Shown: positions 53,469-62,535, counted from the first letter of the stretch. The stretch is DNA of 64,000 bases from Microbacterium sp. SORGH_AS_0428 (GCF_031453615.1 NZ_JAVIZT010000001.1:2480001-2544000), one strand, 5' to 3'. Program-made: numbers and translations. The notes: generated by a model not told the origin, from the letters alone.

Positions 53469-53480
53469 TAGGCTGGTGGC
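53469..53480 (+). promoter_or_regulatory. Leaderless promoter of menG
   Basis: TAGGCT is followed by six bases and then GTG 53481. Confidence 0.6.
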
Positions 53481-54221
53481 GTGAGTGAGAGCCCTGACCA
53501 GCACCGCGCCGACCTCGGCAAGGATCCGGGCCGTGTCAGCGGCATGTTCGACGAGGTCGCCGCCGGCTACGACCGCACCAACACGGTGCTCAGTCTCGGC
53601 AACGACCGGTTGTGGCGCGTCGCGGCGACCCGCGCCATCGCGCCACGCGCCGGGCAGCGCATCCTCGATCTCGCCGCCGGCACCGGCGCGAGCGCCGTGG
53701 CGCTGGCCCGCAGCGGCGCAGAGGTGGTCGCCGCCGACTTCTCGCCCGGGATGATCGCCGAGGGCGTCAGGCGTCACGGGCACATCATGAACCTCACCTT
53801 CCAGGAGGCGGATGCCACCGCCCTCCCGTTCGAGGACGCGTCGTTCGACACGGTCACGATCTCGTTCGGCCTGCGCAACGTCAACGACCCGCACGCGGCG
53901 CTCGCCGAGATGCGACGCGTCACCAAGCCCGGTGGCCGGCTCGTCGTCTGCGAGTTCTCACACCCGCCGCACCCGCTTTTCGCCGGCCTCTACCGCTTCT
54001 ACAACGACCGCGTCCTGCCCGTCGTGGCGCGTGGCGTCAGCTCGAACGCGGACGCCTACGACTATCTCAACGAGTCGATCAAGGACTGGCCCGACCAGCG
54101 CACGCTCAGCGGCTGGATCCGGGATGCGGGGTGGGTCGATGTCGCGCACCGCGACCTGACGTTCGGCATCGTGGCGCTGCACCGCGCGCGCGCACCGTTC
54201 GCCGAGTCCACACAGAACTGA
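53481..54221 (+). CDS. ubiE: Demethylmenaquinone methyltransferase
   Basis: SAM-dependent enzyme (MenG/UbiE) of 246 aa for the last step of menaquinone synthesis. MFDEVAAGYDRTNTVLSLG is the family N-terminal signature, ILDLAAGTGASAVALA is motif I, and ISFGLRNVNDPHAALAEMRR with YDYLNESIKDWPDQRTL are UbiE-specific. The leaderless promoter fixes the GTG. Confidence 0.95.
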   Translation: MSESPDQHRADLGKDPGRVSGMFDEVAAGYDRTNTVLSLGNDRLWRVAATRAIAPRAGQRILDLAAGTGASAVALARSGAEVVAADFSPGMIAEGVRRHGHIMNLTFQEADATALPFEDASFDTVTISFGLRNVNDPHAALAEMRRVTKPGGRLVVCEFSHPPHPLFAGLYRFYNDRVLPVVARGVSSNADAYDYLNESIKDWPDQRTLSGWIRDAGWVDVAHRDLTFGIVALHRARAPFAESTQN

Positions 54222-54257
54222 GGGTCCGCAGCGGGGCGAGCCTCTCCGGCCCGCGGG

Positions 54258-54269
54258 TAGGCTAGAAGA
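54258..54269 (+). promoter_or_regulatory. Leaderless promoter of the polyprenyl synthase
   Basis: TAGGCT is followed by six bases and then GTG 54270. Confidence 0.6.
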
Positions 54270-55331
54270 GTGACACGGAGCCCCTCTGCGCCTGGCGCGC
54301 ACCTCGCGAGCAGACTCGGCCTCGCCGACCGTGTCTTCGCCGGTCCGGTCTCCCGCCGACTGCAGAAGACCGTCGAAGACGGCCTGGCCAAGGTCGAGAC
54401 CCACCTCGCCGACGAGCTGCACGTGGCCGACGCGCTCGCCGATGCCACCAGCCGTTACCTCTACGAGGCCGGCGGCAAGCGCGTGCGCCCGATGCTGACG
54501 GTGCTCACCGCCCAGCTGGGCGACGGCGTCAACGAGCAGGTCATCGACGCCGCATCCGCTCTCGAGCTCACCCACCTCGGATCGCTCTACCACGACGACG
54601 TCATGGACGGTGCGGACGTGCGCCGAGGCGTGCCCGCCGCGCACTCCGTGTGGGGCAACAGCGTCGCCATCCTCACCGGAGACCTGCTGTTCTCCCGCGC
54701 GAGCCAGATCATGTCGCGCCTGGGCGACAAGGCGATGAAGCTGCAGGCCGACACCTTCGAGCGGCTCGTTCTCGGGCAGATGCACGAGACCGTCGGCCTC
54801 CAGGCGGGCGATGACCCTGTCGACTTCTACCTGCAGGTGCTGAGCGACAAGACGGGCTCGCTCATCGCGGCCTCCGCGCAGGCGGGAGTCCTGTTCTCGC
54901 ACGCGCCCCTCGCCTACGAGCAGCCGCTGCTGACCTTCGGCGAGAAGGTCGGCGTGGCCTTCCAGCTGCTCGACGACGTCATCGACCTCTCCGCGGATGC
55001 GGCCGAGACCGGCAAGGTGCCGGGCACCGACCTGCGCGCGGGCGTGCCGACCATGCCGTATCTCCTGCTCGGACGCCTCGACGATGCGGCATCCGTCGAC
55101 CTGCTCGCGCGCATCGACGCCGGCGTGGCGCAGATCGCCGACGGGGCCGACCCGGCGCTGCTGGACGATCCGCTGGCCGAGCTGCGCGAGCACGCCGCCA
55201 CCGAGCAGACCCTGGCGCTCGCACACGAATGGTCGGACGCGGCGGTCGCAGCCCTCGAGCCGCTCCCGCGCGGTGCGGTGCGCGAGGCGCTCACGCGCTT
55301 CGCCGACGCGGTCGCCGACCGCAGCAGCTGA
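54270..55331 (+). CDS. Long-chain polyprenyl diphosphate synthase
   Basis: Trans-prenyltransferase of 353 aa making the isoprenoid tail of menaquinone. GGKRVRPML binds IPP, HDDVMDGADVRRG is the first Asp-rich motif and FQLLDDVIDLSAD the second. Residues before the first motif (LELTHLGSLYHDD) lack bulky blocks, consistent with a long product. Being next to menG supports heptaprenyl-type or longer (HepT/GrcC1-like); chain length cannot be read reliably. Confidence 0.9.
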   Translation: MTRSPSAPGAHLASRLGLADRVFAGPVSRRLQKTVEDGLAKVETHLADELHVADALADATSRYLYEAGGKRVRPMLTVLTAQLGDGVNEQVIDAASALELTHLGSLYHDDVMDGADVRRGVPAAHSVWGNSVAILTGDLLFSRASQIMSRLGDKAMKLQADTFERLVLGQMHETVGLQAGDDPVDFYLQVLSDKTGSLIAASAQAGVLFSHAPLAYEQPLLTFGEKVGVAFQLLDDVIDLSADAAETGKVPGTDLRAGVPTMPYLLLGRLDDAASVDLLARIDAGVAQIADGADPALLDDPLAELREHAATEQTLALAHEWSDAAVAALEPLPRGAVREALTRFADAVADRSS

Positions 55332-55402
55332 TCCTCGCGCCTGCGACACAGAGCGCCCGAGGCGTCGCCACCGACGCCGTCGTACCCCTCGAAAGGACTC
55401 CC

Positions 55403-56776
55403 ATGACCAAGCTCCGGCTGGCCATCGTTGGCGCAGGACCCGCGGGTATCTACGCGGCCGACATCCTGCTGAAGGCCGAGCGGGCGTTCGACGTCTCGAT
55501 CGATCTGTTCGAGCACCTCCCCGCCCCCTACGGCCTCGTGCGCTACGGCGTCGCCCCCGACCATCCCCGGATCAAGGGCGTGATCAGCGCGCTGCGCGAC
55601 GTGCTGGACCGCGGCGACCTCCGCCTGTTCGGCAACGTGCGCTTCGGTGAGGACATCACCCTCGACGACCTCAAGAAGCACTACAACGCCGTGATCTTCG
55701 CCACCGGCGCGATCCGCGACGCTGACCTCGACATCCCCGGGATCGACGCTGCGGGCTCCTACGGCGCCGCGGACTTCGTGAGCTGGTTCGACGGGCACCC
55801 CGACGTGCCGCGCACCTGGCCGCTGGATGCCTCCTCGGTCGCCGTCATCGGCAACGGCAACGTCGCCCTCGACATCACGCGCATGCTCGCCAAGCACGCC
55901 ATCGATCTGCTGCCGACCGAGATCCCGGAGAACGTGCACGCGGGGCTGGAGGCCTCGACCATCACCGACGTCCACGTGTTCGGCCGCCGCGGCCCCGCGC
56001 AGGTGAAGTTCACCCCGCTCGAACTGCGCGAGCTCGGCGAGCTGCGCGACGTCGACATGGTCGTCTACGACGAGGACTTCGACTACGACGAGGCGTCGCT
56101 CGCCGCGATCGCCAGCAACAAGCAGGTCAAGGTCATCGATCGCGTGCTGCAGGAGTGGCGCACCCGCCCCGGCGCGAACGGCGCTGGCGGTGAGGCTTCT
56201 CGGCGCCTGCACCTGCACTTCTGGGCGAAGCCCGTCGAGGTCAAGAAGGATGCGGCGGGCCGCGTCGCCGCGCTGGTCTACGAGCGCACGCGTCCCGACG
56301 GAGAGGGCGGTGTCGCCGGTACGGGCGAGCTGCGCGAGGTCCCGATCCAGCAGCTGTACCGGGCGGTCGGCTACTTCGGCTCGCCGCTTCCCGGTGTCCC
56401 GTTCGACGAGCGCCACGGCGTCATTCCGAACCTCGAGGGCCAGGTGCTCCACCCCGACTCGAACGAGGTCGTGCCCGGTGTCTATGCCACCGGGTGGATC
56501 AAGCGCGGACCGGTGGGCCTGATCGGACACACGAAGTCCGACGCCATGGAGACCGTGCGCCACCTCAACAACGGGCAGGCGTCGTGGTGGCAGCCCGAGG
56601 ACGCGTCCCCGGAGGCCATCCCCGCCCTGCTCGCCGAGCGCGGCGTGCGCTGGACCGACCTCGAGGGGTGGCATCGGCTCGACGAGCACGAGATCGCCCT
56701 CGGTGCCCCGGCCGAGCGCGCACGCATCAAGGTCGTGCCGCGCGACGAGATGGTGGCGATCTCGCGCGGCGAGTGA
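55403..56776 (+). CDS. fprA: Ferredoxin/flavodoxin-NADP+ reductase, adrenodoxin-reductase type
   Basis: FAD flavoprotein of 457 aa passing electrons between NADPH and ferredoxin. LAIVGAGPAGIYAAD binds FAD, PYGLVRYGVAPDHP is a family signature, VIGNGNVALDITRML binds NADP, and GWIKRGPVGLIGHTKSDAMETV closes over the flavin. These match mycobacterial FprA. ATG 55403 has GAAAGGA upstream and removes a spurious extension into the previous gene. Confidence 0.94.
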   Translation: MTKLRLAIVGAGPAGIYAADILLKAERAFDVSIDLFEHLPAPYGLVRYGVAPDHPRIKGVISALRDVLDRGDLRLFGNVRFGEDITLDDLKKHYNAVIFATGAIRDADLDIPGIDAAGSYGAADFVSWFDGHPDVPRTWPLDASSVAVIGNGNVALDITRMLAKHAIDLLPTEIPENVHAGLEASTITDVHVFGRRGPAQVKFTPLELRELGELRDVDMVVYDEDFDYDEASLAAIASNKQVKVIDRVLQEWRTRPGANGAGGEASRRLHLHFWAKPVEVKKDAAGRVAALVYERTRPDGEGGVAGTGELREVPIQQLYRAVGYFGSPLPGVPFDERHGVIPNLEGQVLHPDSNEVVPGVYATGWIKRGPVGLIGHTKSDAMETVRHLNNGQASWWQPEDASPEAIPALLAERGVRWTDLEGWHRLDEHEIALGAPAERARIKVVPRDEMVAISRGE

Positions 56777-56814
56777 GGTCATGGCCGTTCGGTCATTTCC
56801 GGGACGCGCGTCGC

Positions 56815-56826
56815 TAGGCTGACGGC
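56815..56826 (+). promoter_or_regulatory. Leaderless promoter of the S33-type hydrolase
   Basis: TAGGCT is followed by six bases and then ATG 56827. Confidence 0.6.
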
Positions 56827-57798
56827 ATGAACGCCTGGGTCCCCGACATCCTCGGGCCCGGGTTCGCGCAGCAGACTCTGCCGCTTGACCTGGCTGCGGA
56901 CGACGGCCCGCTGGTGGCCACCCTGGTGCGGCACCTGCCGCATCCGGTCGGACGGCTGGTCGCACCGCTTCGCGACGTCGACGTGCTGTACGTCCACGGC
57001 TGGTCGGACTACTTCTTCCAGACTGAGCTGGCGCGGTTCTGGGCCCGCCTCGGGGCGCGCTTCTTCGCCCTCGACCTGCACCGCTACGGTCGGAGCCTGC
57101 GCGAGGGTCAGGTTCCCGGCTACGCCGACAGCCTCGACGAGTACGACGCCGACATCGCGGCGGCGCTCGCCGCGATGGGGCCGCGCGGCAACAGGCGTCT
57201 CGTGCTCCTCGGGCATTCCACGGGCGGGTTGACGCTGTCGCTGTGGTCGGCGCGCCACCCGGGCACCGCATCCGCCCTCGTGCTCAACAGTCCCTGGCTG
57301 GAGTTCCAGATCGGCTCGTTCGGGCGTCAGGCCATCGCGCCCCTCATCCAGGCGAGGGCCCGCGTGCAGCCCCGCGGAGCACAGCCCGTCGTCGACCTCG
57401 GGTTCTACACGCGGGCGCAGACCGAGCTCGGCGTGCTGCCGGTTCCGGGCTACCGCGAGCAGTGGCGCCCCGCACAGGGGTTCGCGACGCATCCGGGCTG
57501 GCTGCACGCCGTGCTGGAGGGGCACGCGCGCATCGCCGCGGGCGTGGATGTGGGAGCGCCCGCGTTCGTCCTCCTCTCCGCGCGCTCGTCGTCGCCCATC
57601 CGCTGGAGCGATCAGATGACCTCGACCGACTCGGTGCTCGTCGTCGACGACATCGCGCGCGCCGCGCTCAAGCTCGGTCCGCTCGTGACGATCGCGCGCA
57701 TCGAGGGGGCGGTGCACGACGTGTTCCTCTCGGCGCCCGAGCCGCGACGCATCGCGTACGCGGAGCTGGAGCAGTGGGCGCGCGCACGCTTCCACTGA
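56827..57798 (+). CDS. Alpha/beta hydrolase, monoacylglycerol lipase/S33-like
   Basis: Serine hydrolase of 323 aa, cytoplasmic. LYVHGWSDYFFQTELARFW is the oxyanion region, HRYGRSLREGQ follows, LLGHSTGGLTLSLW carries the nucleophile, LSARSSSPIRWSD contains the likely acid, and GAVHDVFLSAP the His. The cap region has WLEFQIGSFGRQAI. It resembles lysophospholipase-type members; substrate unknown. Confidence 0.88.
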   Translation: MNAWVPDILGPGFAQQTLPLDLAADDGPLVATLVRHLPHPVGRLVAPLRDVDVLYVHGWSDYFFQTELARFWARLGARFFALDLHRYGRSLREGQVPGYADSLDEYDADIAAALAAMGPRGNRRLVLLGHSTGGLTLSLWSARHPGTASALVLNSPWLEFQIGSFGRQAIAPLIQARARVQPRGAQPVVDLGFYTRAQTELGVLPVPGYREQWRPAQGFATHPGWLHAVLEGHARIAAGVDVGAPAFVLLSARSSSPIRWSDQMTSTDSVLVVDDIARAALKLGPLVTIARIEGAVHDVFLSAPEPRRIAYAELEQWARARFH

Positions 57799-57842
57799 TG
57801 TTGGGGAAGCCGAAAAGCTGACAATCGCGCGGTGGAGTTGAG

Positions 57843-57897
57843 TTCGGTTTTCCGAAATCGGCAGGCTGGAGGATGCAGGCTGTCGCCCGCATCCTCC
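57843..57897 (+). promoter_or_regulatory. Paired hairpins in the mntP leader
   Basis: TTCGG-TTTT-CCGAA (57843-57856) is followed by a strong hairpin GGAGGATGC/GCATCCTCC (57868-57876 with 57889-57897), extended inside by GGC/GCC around a TGTC loop. The 121-bp gap is poorer in GC than its surroundings. The second hairpin ends 22 bases before the mntP ATG. Possible metal-responsive control, but no yybP-ykoY or MntR consensus was found. Confidence 0.4.
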
Positions 57898-57919
57898 CAC
57901 CACCCCCACCAGGAGCGTC

Positions 57920-58486
57920 ATGTCGTTCTGGGCATTGCCTCTGCTCGCCGTCGGCGTCTCCGCCGACGCCTTCGCGGTCGCCCTGGGCAAGGGGCTGCAG
58001 CTGCGCTCGCAGATCGTGCGCAACGCCCTCGTGCTCGCGCTCGCCTTCGGCCTCGCGCAGGCGCTCATGCCGCTGCTCGGATACCTGCTCGGCAGCGCGT
58101 TCGCCGCGTTCATCGAGCCCTTCGACCACTGGGTCGCGTTCGCCCTGCTCGCCGCCGTCGGCGTCAAGATGCTCTGGGAGGCGCTGACCCCCGACAAAGA
58201 CGGCGCAGAGGCCGCAAGCTCCCGCCTCTCGACGCGCGAGACGATCGTGCTCGCCGTCGCCACCTCCATCGACGCGCTCGCGGTGGGGCTGAGCTTCGCG
58301 TTCCTCAACTTCCCCGTGTGGATCGCGGTCATCGCGATCGGTCTGGTGACCTTCGTGCTGTCGTTCGCCGCGGTGCTCATCGGGCACCGCATCGGCACCC
58401 GCTTCCGTCGTCCGGCCGAGATCGTGGGCGGCCTCGTGCTCATCGGCATCGGTACGCAGATCCTGATCTCGCACCTCACGGCCTGA
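57920..58486 (+). CDS. mntP: Manganese efflux pump MntP
   Basis: Membrane exporter of 188 aa with six helices in two repeats. The first holds GVSADAFAVALGKGLQ and the second ATSIDALAVGLSFAFL, the DAF/DAL acidic metal-path motifs of the family. The intervening loop is short and charged (TPDKDGAEAASSRL). It is followed by the CueP-like lipoprotein, suggesting a small metal-resistance group. Confidence 0.93.
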   Translation: MSFWALPLLAVGVSADAFAVALGKGLQLRSQIVRNALVLALAFGLAQALMPLLGYLLGSAFAAFIEPFDHWVAFALLAAVGVKMLWEALTPDKDGAEAASSRLSTRETIVLAVATSIDALAVGLSFAFLNFPVWIAVIAIGLVTFVLSFAAVLIGHRIGTRFRRPAEIVGGLVLIGIGTQILISHLTA

Positions 58487-58563
58487 CGGTGCCGTCTCCC
58501 CTCCCGTCATAGAAACGGGGCGGGGCGATGCGGATGTGACCCGCGGACGGTTGGCTGGAGGAC

Positions 58564-59145
58564 ATGCAGCGTCGTACCTCCCTCTCTCTCGGGCTTGCCG
58601 CCATCCTCCTCGCGGCGGGGACGGCGCTCAGCGCGTGCAGCGCTCCGGTGGCACCCGCCGTCCCTTCCGCGGCCGTCTCGTTCGCCGAGATCGAGTCGAT
58701 GAGCGCAGCCCAGGCGATCGACGCACTGCAGGCGGTCCCGGTCTCCGATCGGGCGACCGACTACTCCGCATCGGTGCGCCCGGACGCACTGGTGCTGACC
58801 GCCGACGACGGCCTCGAGGTCGACAAGCCCCTGCCCGAGGATGAGTTCCACCTGTCGGTGGCCCCGTACGAGGTCTCGACGCACGAGTGCTTCTTCCACA
58901 ACCTGACGAGCTGTCGTGGCGAGCTCGCGGGCCGCACGTTCGAGGTGACGGTGGTCGATGACACCGGCGCCACCATCCTCGATGAGACGCTGGTGGCGGC
59001 GGACAACGGCTTCGTCGGCTTCTGGCTTCCCCGCGGCATCGAGGCGACGCTGACCGTCCGCAGCGAAGGCGAGGTCGCCGTCGCGTCCATCGCGACCGGG
59101 CCCGAGGATCCGACCTGCCTCACCGATCTGAAGCTGCAGGCCTGA
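58564..59145 (+). CDS. CueP-family metal-binding lipoprotein
   Basis: Extracytoplasmic protein of 193 aa. The signal peptide ends AGTALSACSAP (lipobox Cys near residue 25). The mature part shows STHECFFHNLTSCRGEL with two Cys six residues apart, NGFVGFWLPRGIEATLTV, and a final DPTCLTDLKL with a third Cys. These are the conserved features of CueP, a periplasmic copper protein of Salmonella. Copper binding and delivery are inferred. A GC-rich terminator follows. Confidence 0.85.
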   Translation: MQRRTSLSLGLAAILLAAGTALSACSAPVAPAVPSAAVSFAEIESMSAAQAIDALQAVPVSDRATDYSASVRPDALVLTADDGLEVDKPLPEDEFHLSVAPYEVSTHECFFHNLTSCRGELAGRTFEVTVVDDTGATILDETLVAADNGFVGFWLPRGIEATLTVRSEGEVAVASIATGPEDPTCLTDLKLQA

Positions 59146-59160
59146 GCCCGGCAACGAGAA

Positions 59161-59185
59161 AGCCCCTCCCGCGAGGGGAGGGGCT
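59161..59185 (+). terminator. GC-rich hairpin after the CueP-like gene
   Basis: AGCCCCTCCC pairs with GGGAGGGGCT over 10 bp around the loop GCGAG. There is no T tract, but it lies 16 bases after the stop. Confidence 0.7.
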
Positions 59186-59361
59186 ACACGACACGACATC
59201 GCGCTTCACACGACGACGATGACCCGAACATCCCCGGCGCGCGGTGTTGCTTCGCCCCAGGCTCTCATCCCGCGCCGGATCTCGGCAGAATGTGAAACGA
59301 CTCTCATGACGTTCTCACGCGGGTCGCGCGCTCGCCCGTCCCGGCCCCGGTTCACGCCTGC

Positions 59362-59910
59362 TCAGTCCTCTTCCTCCATGCCCGCCTTGCGGCACGCGGC
59401 GAGTGCCTTGCGGGCGCGGGCCACGCGCTGACGCGCGGCGGCGGCGGTCAGGCCCAACCGCTCGGCGATCTGGGTGCTGGACAGGCCGTCGACGACGCTC
59501 AGCAGAAGCGGCCGGCGGAGTTCGTCCGGGAGGTCGTTGATGGCCGACAGGGCGCCGGCGAGCAGGAGCCGCGTTTCGACGTCGATGGCGGTGTCGGCGT
59601 CGTCGCTGCGGTCGTCGGCGATCGGAACGACCGGATGCCGGCGTCGCTGTCGGGCGAGGTCGTAGGCGGCGTTCCGGGCGATCGTGTCCAGCCACGAGCA
59701 CATCTGTCCGGGCTCGGGCGAGTGGATGCGTTCCACCGCGCGCCAGGCGCGCATCACCGCATCCTGCGCGACGTCGTCCGCATCGGACGGGTCGATGCCC
59801 AGCGAGATCGAGCGCCGGCGCAGTCGCTGCGGGTCGGAGCGGATCATCGCTTCGAGGGCGGCGTGCGTTCCGGAGGGGCGGGAGGACGCTGACGGCATAG
59901 GGGAGTTCAT
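59362..59910 (-). CDS. ECF-type RNA polymerase sigma factor
   Basis: Sigma-70 family protein of 182 aa with regions 2 and 4 only. DPSDADDVAQDAVMRAWRAV is region 2.2, and LSSTQIAERLGLTAAAARQR with VARARKAL is the region 4 helix-turn-helix. No anti-sigma gene is adjacent; instead an NTF2-like gene lies just upstream on the same strand. The start may be ATG 59910 or 59898. TAGGAT on the minus strand at 59933-59938 gives it a promoter with an about 16-base leader. Confidence 0.88.
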   Translation of the reverse strand: MNSPMPSASSRPSGTHAALEAMIRSDPQRLRRRSISLGIDPSDADDVAQDAVMRAWRAVERIHSPEPGQMCSWLDTIARNAAYDLARQRRRHPVVPIADDRSDDADTAIDVETRLLLAGALSAINDLPDELRRPLLLSVVDGLSSTQIAERLGLTAAAARQRVARARKALAACRKAGMEEED

Positions 59911-60000
59911 TCGTTCGGGAGGATGTCGCAGAATCCTACCGACGCGACCGGTGAGCTTGAGCGGGGACGGCGACCGAGCACCATCCCCGCTCCCTCGCAC

Positions 60001-60381
60001 TCAGGCGGTGCCGAACGGGTTGTCGATCGCGTAGCGCCAGCCGTGCTCCTCGTCGTACACGGCGACGTCGGCCGTGCTGCCGCCGAGCGAGACGCGGTTG
60101 CCGTCGGCGGCGGTTCCCTCGAGCTTCCAGTCGGCGATCGCGAGGCCGACGGAGCCGTTGACGAACACGTTGCGCACGGTCATCGAGATCGGCAGGCCGA
60201 TCGCGAGGAACTGCTCCAGGGCGCCCGCGACCGCCTCGTCGCCCGTGACGGGCTGCCCCGGTGCGGGCACGAAGACGGCGCCGGGGGCGTTGAGTGCGGT
60301 GAGAGCAGCGAGATCGCGTGCGTTGAAGCGGCGGGCGAACTCGGCGGGCAGTTGGTCGAGCGAGGTGACGGGAGCGGTCAT
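60001..60381 (-). CDS. NTF2/SnoaL-like protein
   Basis: Cone-shaped alpha+beta protein of 126 aa. QLPAEFARRFNARDLAALTAL and NAPGAVFVPAPGQPVTGDEAV start the fold; YDEEHGWRYAIDNPFG is the terminal strand. Members are enzymes or small-ligand binders. GAAAGGA precedes ATG 60381; an upstream in-frame ATG lacks an SD. It lies 90 bp before the sigma gene on the same strand. Confidence 0.88.
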   Translation of the reverse strand: MTAPVTSLDQLPAEFARRFNARDLAALTALNAPGAVFVPAPGQPVTGDEAVAGALEQFLAIGLPISMTVRNVFVNGSVGLAIADWKLEGTAADGNRVSLGGSTADVAVYDEEHGWRYAIDNPFGTA

Positions 60382-60471
60382 GGTCTTCCTTTCGATACGA
60401 CCGTGAAATGCGGTCACCGAGGAAGACGTCGCAGCCGCCCGGCTGTGACGAGAAAGCTCGTCAGCGGTGGC

Positions 60472-60960
60472 TTACCGGTAGTTGGTGAACTGCAGGTCGA
60501 CGTCGAGGTCCGCGGCCTTCAGCAGCCGCTGCACCTCCTGGAGGTCGTCGCGGGACTTCGACTGCACGCGCAGCTCGTCACCCTGGATCTGGGACTTGAC
60601 GCTCTTGGGGCCCTCGTCGCGGATGATCTTGCCGATCTTCTTCGCGATCTCCTGCGAGATGCCTTCCTTCAGCGTCGAGACGATGCGGTACTCCTTGCCG
60701 CTGGCGGTGGGCTCACCCGACTCCAGGCTCTTGAGCGAGATGCCGCGCTTGATGAGCTTGGTCTGGAACACATCCAGCACCGCGTTCGCGCGGTCTTCGC
60801 TGTTGGCCTTGATGAGGATCGTCTCGCCGCTCCACTCGATGGAGGCATCCGTGCCCTTGAAGTCGTAGCGCTGCTCCACTTCCTTGCGGGCCTGGTTCAG
60901 AGCGTTGTCGGCCTCCTGCCGATCGATCTTGGAAACGATGTCGAACGAGGAATCTGCCAT
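60472..60960 (-). CDS. YajQ-family nucleotide-binding protein
   Basis: DUF520 protein of 162 aa. It begins [20 protein letters not shown], the family signature, then [13 protein letters not shown], and later [19 protein letters not shown]. Homologues bind cyclic di-GMP or RNA. ATG 60960 is fixed by AAGAAT six bases upstream. Confidence 0.95.
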   Translation of the reverse strand: MADSSFDIVSKIDRQEADNALNQARKEVEQRYDFKGTDASIEWSGETILIKANSEDRANAVLDVFQTKLIKRGISLKSLESGEPTASGKEYRIVSTLKEGISQEIAKKIGKIIRDEGPKSVKSQIQGDELRVQSKSRDDLQEVQRLLKAADLDVDLQFTNYR

Positions 60961-60972
60961 GCCGCGATTCTT
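60961..60972 (-). promoter_or_regulatory. Leaderless promoter of yajQ
   Basis: On the minus strand AAGAAT is followed by CGCGGC and then ATG 60960. Confidence 0.45.
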
Positions 60973-61014
60973 CCATGGGCGGATGCGGCCCGCATCCGGC
61001 GTCGCACCGATTCG

Positions 61015-61026
61015 TAGACTGATCCC
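61015..61026 (+). promoter_or_regulatory. Leaderless promoter of the FBP-kinase gene
   Basis: TAGACT is followed by GATCCC and then ATG 61027. Confidence 0.6.
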
Positions 61027-62430
61027 ATGCGGGCTCTGACGGAGGAACAGGTGCGCGAGTCGTTCGTGAACGCCGCGCCGGATGAAGTCCGGGTGGCTGC
61101 CATGCCCCACGACTTCTTGCTCACCGACTGGGACCACCTCGACTTCCTCGCGTGGCGCGATCCGCGTTCGCGCGGCCGGGGCTACCTCGTGACCGAGTCC
61201 GAGGGCCGTCCGGCGGGTGTGGTGCTCCGCGCCGCGGAGGGCAATGGTCGCGCGCGGTCGGCGATGTGCAACCTGTGCCACACCATGCAGCCCGGAGATC
61301 AGGTCGCGCTGTTCACCGCGCGCCGAGCGGGCGAGGCGGGGGAGAGCGGTGACAGTGTGGGCACGTACATGTGCGCCGACCTGTCGTGCCACGAGACCGT
61401 GCGGTTGGCGGCCCCCCTCGCGCCGAGCGAGATCCGGGCGAGCGTCGATCGCCGCATCGACGGCACCCGCGCACGGGCTGAAGCGTTCGTCGGGCGTGTG
61501 AAAAGGGGAGCAGGCATGACTGCAGCAGGACGGGTCGCCGTCGTCGGAGACGCGCTGATCGACGAACTCCGCGACGACACCGGCGTGCGCGAGTTCGTCG
61601 GGGGAGCGGCACTGAACGTGGCCGTCGGATTGGCCCGGCTGGGGCTTCCGACCACGCTGATCGCCATGGTCGGCGACGACGAGCCCGGCGACCGTATCCG
61701 CGCCTACCTCGACGACTTCGGCGTGGAGCTGGTGGCGACGCCCTCGCCGCACGGCTCGTCGCGCGCGGTGAGCACGCGCAACGCCCATGGTGAGCCGGTC
61801 TACGTGTTCAACGAGGCGGCCTGGAACCGCCGCATGCACTTCGGCGAAGAGGAGCGTCGCGTGATTGCGGATGCGGCGATCACGGTCGTCAGCTGCTTCC
61901 CGTTCGACGACGCGGCGCAGGCCGCCGCGCTCGCGGATGCGGTGCGCGACGCCGACGGGCTGCTCGCGGTCGATCCGAATCCGCGCGAGGGGATGATGCA
62001 CGACCGGGCCGCCTTCGTCGAAGGCTTCGAGGCGCTCGCCGCGCTCGCCGACCTCGTGAAGGTCGGCGACGACGACGCGGAGCTTCTGTACGCGGCGCCG
62101 CTGGACACCGTGCGCGACCGGATGCGGGAGCTCGGTGCGGTGGCTGTGCTGACGACGCGCGGTGCGCAGGGTGCGGGCGTCGTCACGGATGCGGTCGCGA
62201 TCGAACGTCCGATCGCCTCGGTCCCCGGCGTCATCGTCGACACGATGGGAGCGGGAGATGCGGTGCTCTCCTCCGCCGTCGCGTCGCTGCTGTCCGAGCA
62301 TCCGAGCGACGCGGCCGCCTGGGCGACGCTGGTCGACACGGCGATGGAAGTCGCGGCCGCGACCTGCCGTTTCGAGGGTGCCCTCCTGCGCTTGCCCTCG
62401 GCGCTGTCGGGGCTCGACCAGGGCTCCTGA
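61027..62430 (+). CDS. EF-G-binding-type zinc-finger domain fused to a PfkB-family carbohydrate kinase
   Basis: One open frame of 467 codons joins two families. Residues 1-160 are an FBP/FusB-like domain ([19 protein letters not shown]) with a treble-clef zinc finger, CNLC and CADLSC. Residues 164-467 are a complete ribokinase-type kinase: [25 protein letters not shown] and the catalytic [15 protein letters not shown] 61516, where the kinase begins, carries its own SD (AAGGGGAG, five bases upstream). A TGA just before it (61501-61503) is out of frame. Either a true fusion or a two-gene operon merged by a small indel. Confidence 0.85.
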   Translation: MRALTEEQVRESFVNAAPDEVRVAAMPHDFLLTDWDHLDFLAWRDPRSRGRGYLVTESEGRPAGVVLRAAEGNGRARSAMCNLCHTMQPGDQVALFTARRAGEAGESGDSVGTYMCADLSCHETVRLAAPLAPSEIRASVDRRIDGTRARAEAFVGRVKRGAGMTAAGRVAVVGDALIDELRDDTGVREFVGGAALNVAVGLARLGLPTTLIAMVGDDEPGDRIRAYLDDFGVELVATPSPHGSSRAVSTRNAHGEPVYVFNEAAWNRRMHFGEEERRVIADAAITVVSCFPFDDAAQAAALADAVRDADGLLAVDPNPREGMMHDRAAFVEGFEALAALADLVKVGDDDAELLYAAPLDTVRDRMRELGAVAVLTTRGAQGAGVVTDAVAIERPIASVPGVIVDTMGAGDAVLSSAVASLLSEHPSDAAAWATLVDTAMEVAAATCRFEGALLRLPSALSGLDQGS

Positions 62431-62480
62431 GCCGCCGCGCGCGGGCCCGCCGCGGATTTCTGAGTACGTCGGCGAGGGGG

Positions 62481-62486
62481 TAGTAT
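62481..62486 (+). promoter_or_regulatory. -10 element of tRNA-Tyr
   Basis: TAGTAT lies 50 bases before the mature tRNA, predicting a 5' leader of about 43 bases. No clear -35 was seen. Confidence 0.5.
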
Positions 62487-62535
62487 CGGAGATCGCGCCT
62501 CTGGTCGACTGTACAAGCTGGGCAGGTGCGCACTT

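Noticed and set aside
54914..57271. 785-residue minus-strand frame
   Set aside because: It crosses the polyprenyl synthase, fprA and hydrolase genes antisense and has shadow composition with no start signal.
57799..57919. yybP-ykoY manganese riboswitch
   Set aside because: No GGGGAGTAG-type core or matching three-way layout in the mntP leader.
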